DNA of 19,822 nucleotides from Bacteroidales bacterium UBA7569. Its GTDB lineage: Bacteria > Bacteroidota > Bacteroidia > Bacteroidales > Paludibacteraceae. The stretch is taken from contig DLLF01000024.1 of assembly GCA_002477945.1 (NCBI GenBank), positions 1-19,822 of the forward strand, written 5' to 3'. The position numbers and the translations under genes were made by a program. Shown here in pieces: positions 7,571 to 14,016 of the stretch (positions are counted from its first letter, which is position 1; each line of letters begins with the position of its first letter). Below the pieces are notes generated by a model. It saw only the letters and a program-made list of their open reading frames with translations. It did not search any database and was not told the DNA's origin.

Positions 7571-7934
7571 GGGTGTGGAAGATGTAGCCGTAGAGGGTGG
7601 TGATGGGTGGTTTGCGGCGGGAATCATAGGTAGGGACATCGTTGGACGACAAAGGACGTTTGGAGGCAGGGTTGTGGCGCTTGGTATAAGCCGCGAACTC
7701 CTGCTCCCAGCGGGCGCGGCGGGCCGGGTCCGCCATCTCGGCACGGACACGCTGTGCCGTGGCACCGAAGAGAGAGGAATTGGACTTCTGCCTGTCGGAG
7801 TGCGGGGCGGTGTTCGGGTGCTTGATGACATAAGCATGCGTGCGCCCGTTGCGGGTACGGAAGACGATTTTGTCATCGGACGAAGTGCGACCACTGAGGG
7901 CTGCCAAAGGGTCGCTCAAGAGTATCTTAGCCAT
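7548..7934 (-). CDS. Small protein of unknown function, paralogue A, first gene of the cassette operon
   Basis: This 128-residue protein is not one I can name with a function. It begins MAKILLSDPLAALSGRTSSDDK, continues with a basic segment containing RTRNGRTHAYVIKHPNTAP (about residues 27-45), then a helical part rich in Arg and Ala (VRAEMADPARRARWEQEF). It ends with TTLYGYIFHTLY before array-encoded LTPNP. The N-terminal half resembles the gene at 6557-7042, so the two are probable paralogues. No signal peptide or membrane segment is present, so it is likely cytoplasmic. It follows the only promoter found for the three genes, with an untranslated leader of roughly 85 bases. The basic composition could suit nucleic-acid binding, but that is only a guess. 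Confidence 0.75.
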   Translation of the reverse strand: MAKILLSDPLAALSGRTSSDDKIVFRTRNGRTHAYVIKHPNTAPHSDRQKSNSSLFGATAQRVRAEMADPARRARWEQEFAAYTKRHNPASKRPLSSNDVPTYDSRRKPPITTLYGYIFHTLYLTPNP

Positions 7935-7965
7935 TGCTTCAAAGTATTTAGAAAGTATTCATATC

Positions 7966-7998
7966 TATCGGTTATGTATCGGTTATGTATCGGTTATC
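7966..7998. repeat. Three tandem copies of an 11-bp repeat in the cassette operon leader
   Basis: The unit TATCGGTTATG occurs at 7966-7976 and 7977-7987, and with one change (final C) at 7988-7998. It lies between the promoter and the start codon at 7934, so it would be transcribed in the 5' leader. It could be a protein-binding array or simply slippage. Confidence 0.85.
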
Positions 7999-8026
7999 CT
8001 ATACGCAGGTTGCGGGAAAGACAGGG

Positions 8027-8058
8027 CAAAGGTACGACAAAATTTGCAGGTGTGCAAA
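8027..8058 (-). promoter_or_regulatory. Promoter of the three-gene cassette operon
   Basis: On the minus strand the -33 box TTTG is at 8055-8058 and the -7 box TACCTTTG at 8027-8034, separated by 20 bp. This is a full match to the Bacteroidetes sigma-A consensus. Transcription would start near 8020 and run into the gene at 7934. Confidence 0.8.
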
Positions 8059-8062
8059 TTTT
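8039..8062. promoter_or_regulatory. Operator-like perfect palindrome over the cassette promoter
   Basis: Arms AAAATTTGCA (8039-8048) and TGCAAATTTT (8053-8062) are perfect inverted repeats around GGTG. The right arm contains the -33 box of the cassette promoter, and the left arm falls between the -33 and -7 boxes. A dimeric regulator bound here should block RNA polymerase. Which protein binds is unknown. Confidence 0.7.
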
Positions 8063-8063
8063 G

Positions 8064-8186
8064 TTAGGGGTTAGGGGTTAGGGGTTAGGGGGTAGGGAGT
8101 AGGGGGTAGAGATTAGGGGTTAGAGGGTAGAGGGTAGAGAGTAGAGGTTAGAGGTTAGGGGTTAGAGATTAGAGATTTTGGGATTA
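8064..8186. repeat. GGGATTA-type heptamer array 5
   Basis: About 120 bp beginning with GGGGTTA units and becoming degenerate (GGGGTAG, GGGAGTA, GAGGTTA, GAGATTA). It begins two bases after the operator-like palindrome, so it lies immediately upstream of the cassette promoter. It is in the same orientation as arrays 1-4. Confidence 0.85.
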
Positions 8187-8205
8187 CCCCTTAATAGTGG
8201 TGGGG

Positions 8206-8226
8206 GACGACGCGGTTCGCGTCGTC
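8206..8226. other. GC-rich hairpin between oppositely oriented arrays
   Basis: Nine-base perfect arms GACGACGCG (8206-8214) and CGCGTCGTC (8218-8226) enclose GTT. It lies downstream of the RND pump stop on the minus strand. No T-tract follows on the minus strand, so it is a weak candidate for a rho-independent terminator. Confidence 0.5.
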
Positions 8227-8281
8227 AAAATAGTCATTTATAGCGTATTGTCCCTTAGCAGGGTGATACTATCGCCCGCCC

Positions 8282-8385
8282 ACTCTAACCTCTAATCCCT
8301 AATCCCTAATCCCTAATCCCTAATCCCTAATCTCTACTCCCTACCCTCTACCCCCTAATCCCTAATCCCTAATCCCTAATCCCTA
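8282..8385. repeat. Inverted heptamer array 6 (CCCTAAT on the plus strand) abutting the RND pump stop
   Basis: About 104 bp of CCCTAAT units with CTCTACT and CCCTACC variants. It is opposite in orientation to the other arrays and continues directly into the TAG stop of the RND gene (8383-8385). In the minus-strand transcript it would be GGGATTA-rich RNA, with G-quadruplex potential just after the stop codon. Arrays 5 and 6 form a roughly 100-bp imperfect inverted repeat around a core of about 95 bp. Confidence 0.9.
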
Positions 8386-11300
8386 CTTCCCGTACATCTT
8401 CCAATAGACTACGGGGAGGACGGTGATGGTGAGGGGGAGGGTGAGGAGGGAACCGAAGCAGATGACTACACCCATCGGCATCCACAGGCTCGTATGCGCA
8501 ATAATCATCGGCAGCACGCCGAGGGCGGTGGTGGCGGTGGTCAGGAAGATAGGACGCATACGACGCATTCCCGCCTCGTAAGCCGCCTCGCGCACGCTGC
8601 AACCCTTGTGCCGCAAGTCCTCCGCGTACTCGTACATCATTATCGCATTGCGCACAATCACGCCTATCAGGCTCACTATACCCAGTACCGCCGTTATCGA
8701 GATGTCCTGTCCGAACACATACAGCCCCACAAACGCCCCGAAGATACACAGTACGGCACTCGACAACGTAAGCAACGCCAGCGACACTTTGCCAAAGTGG
8801 TAGAGCAACAGCACGAACATTACCAACAACGCCGCCACCACGCTCCACATAATAGGCGGCACCATCTCGCCGTTGATGGCACTCAGTCCGCCGTACGACA
8901 CCTGCACGCCCTCGGGCAACTCGAGGTTGTCCCGCATCCACGCCTTGACTTTCTTCTCGGCGGCTACCTGGCTGGTTGTACCGCGCAGGTCGCAACCCAC
9001 GGTGATGGTCCTCACCGAGTTGCGATGTTCGATAGACGCGCGGTGCCATTCGGGGGTGAGCGTTGCCACTTGGCGCAGCGGCACCCACACGGTCGGGTAG
9101 GCGGTAGGTATCATCAGGTCTTGCAGTTGGTCAATGGTCATCTTGTCCGCCCCCGCCGTATAGAGCAGCACGGGTACGCCGTAGTCGCCCTCCCAGACGG
9201 TGGTCAGTTGGGTGCCGTTGGTCAGGCTGCCCAGGTAGAGCGAGAGGGTGGTCTCGGTGATGCCCAGCCGCGTCGCCTCGTCCTCGCGCAGGGTGATACG
9301 CGTCTGCTCGGCGAATTGGTCGTAGTCCGAGTGCACCCACGTTAGTTCCGGTTGCTCGGACATATAGCGGCGCAGGCTGTCGGCGTACGGCACGATAGCA
9401 TCGAGGTCGTCGCCCTTGAAGCGCATCTCCAGCGGGTTCTTCGCCGCCTGGTAGTCCAACTGTTTGAACCGCACGTACGCATTCGGGAAATAGTTCTCGT
9501 AGCGGGGCGTATATTCCTCCAGCAGGGCTGCCGTCGCCTTGGTGGACGTGGTATTGACGATAAACTGCGCATAACTCGGCTTCGCCATCTGCGGCGTGTA
9601 GGTGGCGTGGAACCGCGGACTTGCCTGCCCCACAAACGAGGTGATAGAGGTGATACGCTTGTCCACGCGCATCAGTCGCGCCAGCGAGTCCGCCACCTGT
9701 GCCGTCTCCTCCACCGACGACCCTTCGCACAGGTGAATCTCTACGGCAAAGCACTCGCGTTCCGCCTTGGGCAGCAGTTGCAGGTTGAGTTGCGCCACCA
9801 TCAGGTAGCCGCCCGCGGCAAGGCACAGAACAAGCACGGTATATACCACCCACGGGTGGTTGAAGCAGGAGGTGAGCAGTTTCTGATAGCCGTTTTGCAG
9901 GGCGGTGAAGAAGCGGTTCTGCCTGCGCTCGAACCAGCCCATCTCTTCGGGTTTGCGGCGGCGGATATAGCGTGTAGCCATATAGGGCGTTACCCACGTG
10001 GCGTAGAAGATACTGGCGGTGAGGGCAAAGAGGATTGCCCACGGAAAGAGTTGCACGAAGTCGCCCAGCGGTCCCTGTATAATTTTGGTCATCGGGAAGA
10101 ACATACCCGATATGGAGCAGGTGGCGAGTGCCATCGGCACAAAGAGTTGCTCCGTGCTGACTGCCGCTGAATACCAGCGGCTGTGTCCGCGGTCGAGCAA
10201 GTCGGTATAGCCGTCGATGACTATCACGGAGTCGTCCACGATCATACCCAATACCACGATGAGGGCGGCAAGTGTGACGGTATTGAGTTCGATACCCGTC
10301 ATATACATCAGTCCCACGGCGATGGCGGTGCAGACCGGCACGCCCGTGCAGGCTACCAACGCCGTGCGGAGCGGGAAGAGAACGAGCATCACGGCTATCA
10401 CCACGATGATGGACAGCACGATGTCGCGCATAAAAGAGCGCACGGAGTCGTCCACCACCTTGGGCTGGTCGGTGATACGGTGGAAATGGACGTCGGGAGG
10501 CAGTTGCACACGGGCTTTCTCCAACTCCCGCTCCACCTTGTTGCCAAACGCCACGATGTTGTTGCCCGGCACCATCTCCATATTCAGGATGAGACACGAG
10601 CGGTCGGGCGAGATAGCGGCATCGGCATCGCCTGTGTAGAACTCCACAAACTTGTCCGCCTCGGGGTAGCGGCGTTCTATGGCGGCGATGTCTTTGAGGC
10701 GGATAGTCGCCCCCGTGGCGGGGTCGAACCAGACTATCTGTTCGGCTATCTCGCGTTCACTCGTGTAGGGAATAGCCACCTGCAGTCCCGTGCTGCCTTG
10801 CAGGCTGCCGCTCAGGGTGCGGAAGCCTTGCAGCATAAGCGACATCTGCAACGCTTTCCGGTCAATACCGTATGCCGAGAGGCGTGCCGCATCGATGGTA
10901 ACGGCTATCTCTTCGTGCTGCGCCCCGAGAATCTTGAGTTTGCCCATCTCGGGGATAGTGCGCAGTTGGGAGCATAGTTGGCGGGTATAGGTTTCCAGTT
11001 CGCGCGGACTGCGCTCGTCGCTCTCCACTGCAAGCAGCATAGACGATGTGTTGCCGAAATCGTCCACCACCACTATCTGCAAGACGCCTGCAGGCAGGCT
11101 CGTCTTCTTGAATAGGTCAAGCCCCGCACGGATACTTGTCCAAGCGTCGGCTGCCGACTTCACGGAGTTGCGTATCGTGACATAGATATAGACGATACCG
11201 TCCTCCGTGGTGGAGTAGGTGTTTGCCTTGTCCACTTCCACGTAACTGTTGAGAAAATCCTCCAGTGGGATAGTAACCTGTTCCTCCACCTCCTGCGCCG

Positions 11301-11472
11301 TGGCACCCGGATAGACGGCAGCCACCACGCCCTGGCGGATAGTGAACTGCGGAAACTCGTCCTTGTTCATCTTTGGCAGCGACCATATACCTACCGCCGT
11401 CAGCACCAGCACAACCAAGAACACCAGGTTATGGTTGCGCATAGCACCCTCTATGTGATTGCGTTTTTTCAT
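8383..11472 (-). CDS. RND-family efflux pump, inner-membrane transporter (AcrB/MexB-like)
   Basis: With the start at Met 11470-11472 (MKKRNHIEGAMRNHNLVF) the protein has 1029 residues, normal for HAE1-type RND pumps. The first membrane helix is at about residues 15-33 (NLVFLVVLVLTAVGIW). The proton-relay aspartate pair lies in LGMIVDDSVIVID at about 413-414, matching AcrB D407/D408. A second helix cluster is near the C-terminus (AVLGIVSLIGVIVRNAIMM). It exports drugs or other amphiphiles using the proton gradient. A longer frame to 11595 exists but overlaps the preceding gene and lacks family similarity. The ATG is 16 bp after the restriction gene stop. The matching adaptor gene (14017-15054) lies beyond the restriction cassette. 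The stop codon is the first unit of a heptamer array. Confidence 0.93.
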   Translation of the reverse strand: MKKRNHIEGAMRNHNLVFLVVLVLTAVGIWSLPKMNKDEFPQFTIRQGVVAAVYPGATAQEVEEQVTIPLEDFLNSYVEVDKANTYSTTEDGIVYIYVTIRNSVKSAADAWTSIRAGLDLFKKTSLPAGVLQIVVVDDFGNTSSMLLAVESDERSPRELETYTRQLCSQLRTIPEMGKLKILGAQHEEIAVTIDAARLSAYGIDRKALQMSLMLQGFRTLSGSLQGSTGLQVAIPYTSEREIAEQIVWFDPATGATIRLKDIAAIERRYPEADKFVEFYTGDADAAISPDRSCLILNMEMVPGNNIVAFGNKVERELEKARVQLPPDVHFHRITDQPKVVDDSVRSFMRDIVLSIIVVIAVMLVLFPLRTALVACTGVPVCTAIAVGLMYMTGIELNTVTLAALIVVLGMIVDDSVIVIDGYTDLLDRGHSRWYSAAVSTEQLFVPMALATCSISGMFFPMTKIIQGPLGDFVQLFPWAILFALTASIFYATWVTPYMATRYIRRRKPEEMGWFERRQNRFFTALQNGYQKLLTSCFNHPWVVYTVLVLCLAAGGYLMVAQLNLQLLPKAERECFAVEIHLCEGSSVEETAQVADSLARLMRVDKRITSITSFVGQASPRFHATYTPQMAKPSYAQFIVNTTSTKATAALLEEYTPRYENYFPNAYVRFKQLDYQAAKNPLEMRFKGDDLDAIVPYADSLRRYMSEQPELTWVHSDYDQFAEQTRITLREDEATRLGITETTLSLYLGSLTNGTQLTTVWEGDYGVPVLLYTAGADKMTIDQLQDLMIPTAYPTVWVPLRQVATLTPEWHRASIEHRNSVRTITVGCDLRGTTSQVAAEKKVKAWMRDNLELPEGVQVSYGGLSAINGEMVPPIMWSVVAALLVMFVLLLYHFGKVSLALLTLSSAVLCIFGAFVGLYVFGQDISITAVLGIVSLIGVIVRNAIMMYEYAEDLRHKGCSVREAAYEAGMRRMRPIFLTTATTALGVLPMIIAHTSLWMPMGVVICFGSLLTLPLTITVLPVVYWKMYGK

Positions 11473-11488
11473 TCCGAAACGGGAAAAT

Positions 11489-12367
11489 TTATTTTCTTTC
11501 GATACTGAAGTTCCACGAAGAGAAGGGTTTGCCGTATGCCATAGCAATGCCTTCCACAGAAAAATCAGGGTGCGCTTTTTTGCAGCGTTCCACAAAGCCG
11601 TTGTTGAATTTTACCTGCATATGTCCGATACGCTCGCCGTCCAAATAGAATGCCACGAAAGATGTCTCATGCTTGGCGAGAGTTATCCTGTTGGCTTGCG
11701 AGGCATCAATCTTGGTGGGGTGCGTATTGATGCTTAATCCTTTGCGGGTATATTCCACCACCCAATAGTCAATAGGAGAATCGGCGTGGTAAAGGTCTTG
11801 CAACAGTCGGACTTTGTTGGGGACAAGATTCCAATTGGCAATCACGGCATCCCGTATAAGGTCGATAAAAGCGTCTGTGGTCTTGCTCGACTTGCGCAAA
11901 CGGAACCAGTTTTCAACCGCACCATATCGCTGTTGCATTTCTTCTACATAAAGGCGGGTATATTCTTTGAGTTGCTGTTGCAACTGCTCTTTTTGCTGTT
12001 GGGTTATGAAACGTAATCCGGTTACATTGAGCGTACAGGTGTTGGCAAATTTGACGGACAAGCCTAGTTGCTGCTCATTGGTGAGATAGAGGACAATATC
12101 GGCAGGACCGACTAGGTCGTTTTGTGTCTCGAAGGAGCAATCATTGTAAGACAAGCCTTGTGCTGCGAGTGCCTGCTCAATAATAGTCTTGTCCGTTATG
12201 TGAATGATTCGTTTTATTTCCTCTGCATTGGTGCGCAGATTGATAGCGGCAAGTACTTGTGCCTTTTCCTCTTCTTGGGGCAACAAGACATAGAAAAGGG
12301 CTATTTCATATTCAACGCCTGTATTGCTGTTGTGCTGAATTTCGTAGAGTGTGTGCGTGTGAAGCAT
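11489..12367 (-). CDS. Probable type II restriction endonuclease (possibly HaeIII-like)
   Basis: This 292-residue protein follows an Xre regulator by 2 bp and lies near an m5C methyltransferase, the expected place for the cognate nuclease. It starts MLHTHTLYEIQHNSNTGVEYEIALFYVLL, like nucleases that recognise an N-terminal helix before the catalytic core. A candidate PD-(D/E)XK site is GPADIVLYLTNEQQLGLSVK, with D90 and K106. S104 sits where E is usual, as in HaeIII-type enzymes with a V-S-V-K core. The C-terminal QVKFNNGFVERCKKAH could contact DNA. The subfamily is assigned by eye and is uncertain. Target specificity cannot be read from sequence. The gene probably drives expression of the RND gene 16 bp downstream. 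Confidence 0.65.
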   Translation of the reverse strand: MLHTHTLYEIQHNSNTGVEYEIALFYVLLPQEEEKAQVLAAINLRTNAEEIKRIIHITDKTIIEQALAAQGLSYNDCSFETQNDLVGPADIVLYLTNEQQLGLSVKFANTCTLNVTGLRFITQQQKEQLQQQLKEYTRLYVEEMQQRYGAVENWFRLRKSSKTTDAFIDLIRDAVIANWNLVPNKVRLLQDLYHADSPIDYWVVEYTRKGLSINTHPTKIDASQANRITLAKHETSFVAFYLDGERIGHMQVKFNNGFVERCKKAHPDFSVEGIAMAYGKPFSSWNFSIERK

Positions 12368-12369
12368 AT

Positions 12370-12579
12370 TTATATTAGTTCTTTGAGTGAAACCTTGAGA
12401 TTACGGGCTATTTGTAACAAAGTGAGATACGATGGATTGCGCTCGCCTCGCTCCAACATACCAATATAGTTTTTGGTAAGTTTGCACTTGGCAGCAAACT
12501 CCTCTTGTGTGAGGTGCAGTTGCTCCCGTTTCGTTTTTAGGCGGTTGCCCAGTTGCTTTAATTCGTCTCTTTCTTCCAT
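12370..12579 (-). CDS. Xre-family helix-turn-helix regulator (probable RM controller)
   Basis: A 69-residue single-domain protein with a Cro/C1-type HTH at about residues 10-64: LGNRLKTKREQLHLTQEEFAAKC, then LTKNYIGMLERGERNPS and LTLLQIARNLKVSLKEL. The size and position, immediately before a restriction gene, fit controller (C) proteins that delay nuclease expression until the methylase has modified the host DNA. A weak -7-like TATTGTTG lies a few bases before its start. No clear C-box repeat was identified, so the controller role is inferred from context. Confidence 0.85.
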   Translation of the reverse strand: MEERDELKQLGNRLKTKREQLHLTQEEFAAKCKLTKNYIGMLERGERNPSYLTLLQIARNLKVSLKELI

Positions 12580-12605
12580 ATCTTAACCAACAATAAGTGT
12601 CTTTG

Positions 12606-12638
12606 TAATAAAAGAAGCACCGCTTTTGCGATGCTTCT
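12606..12638 (-). terminator. Rho-independent terminator of the m5C methyltransferase gene
   Basis: On the minus strand the hairpin arms AGAAGCATCGC and GCGGTGCTTCT (12613-12638) form 11 pairs including one G-U, with loop AAAA. TTTTATTA follows (12605-12612). The stem overlaps the methylase stop codon (12637-12639). It separates methylase transcripts from the Xre-nuclease-pump unit. Confidence 0.8.
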
Positions 12639-13950
12639 AGAACCCTGCTACAGGAAATATAGTGGGATAATCGTATGTATTTGCTTTGGACTTCCGTATG
12701 ATTTTAACAGCAGGCTTTTGCTGTGCATATTGGACGGTTCGGGAATAACGCTGTTGTATTTCGGGGTCGCCGAACATATAGCGTGCAAAGAGTTCCACCA
12801 GTCCGACATTGATACTATTGCCGAACTGCTTGTAAGCCTGTGCATCTTTGTCGTCGTATTGGAATGTATCGGGGAAACTCTGCAAACGTGCGCACTCACG
12901 CGGGGTGAGAAAACGCTTGCGCTTGCCCACAATAGATGTTTGCGTGATAGCCACCAGCGCAGGGAAATACGTGCCGGGTTTTACCCGCAGTCCGGAGGGA
13001 CGGATTTGCATAATATGCTGCCATAGGTCGGGGTTCTTTTCGTCCACGCCCACTTGCCATTCCAGTTTGGCTTTTGCGCCGAAAAACAGGGGGCATTGTT
13101 TGGCTTTTTGGAGCCAAGTATTGATAAACTCTTTGTTCTGTTTCCAGAGTTCGTTGTTTTTGAGGATAAAATTGCGTTGCCAACCCGGCAGGGTGTCCCA
13201 TTGCCCAATCATCGGGTTGTCGCGGAGTTCACAGAGACTATCCGCCCATACGGGAAAACCGGGTAGTTTGGCGCAATGAATGCCTTGTATAAATTCATTC
13301 CAGAGGTCAATCCATTGGATTTGCTCGGGTTTGAGCAGGTATTTTGGCAGATTGGGTATTTCGCTTTCGTCTTGCAGAATATCATCGATACAGCAGGCGG
13401 GGATATTGCTCTCGTTGAAACAGAAATCGGGAAGTGTGCCGATGTCCTTTCGCACGCACATAATAAACACACGCTCGCGGTGTTGGGGAACACCGATGTA
13501 GTGTGGGCTGAAGATGACCGGTTCGGGGCTGACATTGTAACCTATCTGCACCAGTGTATCGTGTATGACATTCCACGTGTTGCCATGGTCGTGCGAGGCA
13601 AGGTTCCTGACATTCTCAAGGAGTGCATATTCGGGTTGGTGGTATTGCAGAATGCGCACAATATCAAAGAAAAGCGTGCCTTTGGTCTCGTCTGCAAAGC
13701 CAAGCCGTTTACCGGCTTTGGAGAACGACTGGCAAGGAAAGCCTGCACACAGGACATCGTGTGCAGGGATGTCTTTGGCATCAATGCGGGTAATATCGCC
13801 TTCGGGTTGAAGTCCATAGTTGCGGGTATAGGTCTTGCGGCAATCGGCATCAATATCCGATGCAAAGACACATTCCCCGCCAAGATTAGTCATGGCTTGG
13901 TGGAAACCGCCTATGCCGCAAAAGAGGTCTATGAATTTGAAATGTCTCAC
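12637..13950 (-). CDS. DNA (cytosine-5)-methyltransferase of a type II RM system
   Basis: Using a GTG start at 13948-13950 the protein has 437 residues, beginning VRHFKFIDLFCGIGG. The m5C motifs appear in order: I DLFCGIGG (8-15), IV GFPCQS with catalytic C73, VI ENV (112-114), VIII QHRERVF (156-162), IX TPRECARLQSFPD (from about 349) and X FGNSINV (about 376-382). The target-recognition region is between VIII and IX, roughly 185-330. It methylates cytosine to protect the host from the neighbouring nuclease. An upstream ATG at 14001 is in frame. However, a full promoter (13971-14002) lies inside that extension, so translation should start after it. The gene ends within its own terminator. The recognition sequence is unknown. 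Confidence 0.93.
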   Translation of the reverse strand: MRHFKFIDLFCGIGGFHQAMTNLGGECVFASDIDADCRKTYTRNYGLQPEGDITRIDAKDIPAHDVLCAGFPCQSFSKAGKRLGFADETKGTLFFDIVRILQYHQPEYALLENVRNLASHDHGNTWNVIHDTLVQIGYNVSPEPVIFSPHYIGVPQHRERVFIMCVRKDIGTLPDFCFNESNIPACCIDDILQDESEIPNLPKYLLKPEQIQWIDLWNEFIQGIHCAKLPGFPVWADSLCELRDNPMIGQWDTLPGWQRNFILKNNELWKQNKEFINTWLQKAKQCPLFFGAKAKLEWQVGVDEKNPDLWQHIMQIRPSGLRVKPGTYFPALVAITQTSIVGKRKRFLTPRECARLQSFPDTFQYDDKDAQAYKQFGNSINVGLVELFARYMFGDPEIQQRYSRTVQYAQQKPAVKIIRKSKANTYDYPTIFPVAGF

Positions 13951-13970
13951 GTTTGTTTTTATTTGATGCA

Positions 13971-14002
13971 CAAAGTTAGTATTATTTATGCAAATATACA
14001 AA
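13971..14002 (-). promoter_or_regulatory. Promoter of the m5C methyltransferase gene
   Basis: Minus-strand TTTG (13999-14002), 20 bp, then TAACTTTG (13971-13978) is a complete match to the Bacteroidetes consensus. Transcription would start near 13965, about 15-20 bases before the GTG start. It lies between the adaptor stop (14017) and the methylase, so the inserted cassette brings its own promoter. Confidence 0.78.
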
Positions 14003-14016
14003 TGGTTTTCTCTATT

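Larger units (their letters stand above)
7935..8382. other. Gene-free stretch between the cassette operon and the RND pump gene
   Basis: These 448 bases hold the operon leader with its 11-bp repeats, the promoter and palindrome, plus-oriented array 5, a non-repetitive core of about 95 bp with one GC-rich hairpin, and inverted array 6. No convincing coding region was found here. Confidence 0.7.

Noticed and set aside
8206..8226. GC-rich hairpin as a firm terminator for the pump gene
   Set aside because: No T-tract follows on the minus strand and it lies over 150 bp after the stop, so it was kept only as a structural feature.
6523..8385. Heptamer arrays as a CRISPR array
   Set aside because: Units are 7 bp and contiguous, with no unique spacers and no cas genes nearby.
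8494..10977. Long plus-strand and alternative minus-strand open frames inside the RND pump gene
   Set aside because: They are shadows of a GC-rich, well-conserved pump gene. Their translations are rich in His, Arg and Gln with no recognisable domain.
11473..11595. N-terminal extension of the RND pump to 11595
   Set aside because: The extra 41 residues overlap the end of the nuclease gene and do not resemble RND proteins. Met at 11472 gives the usual start and length.
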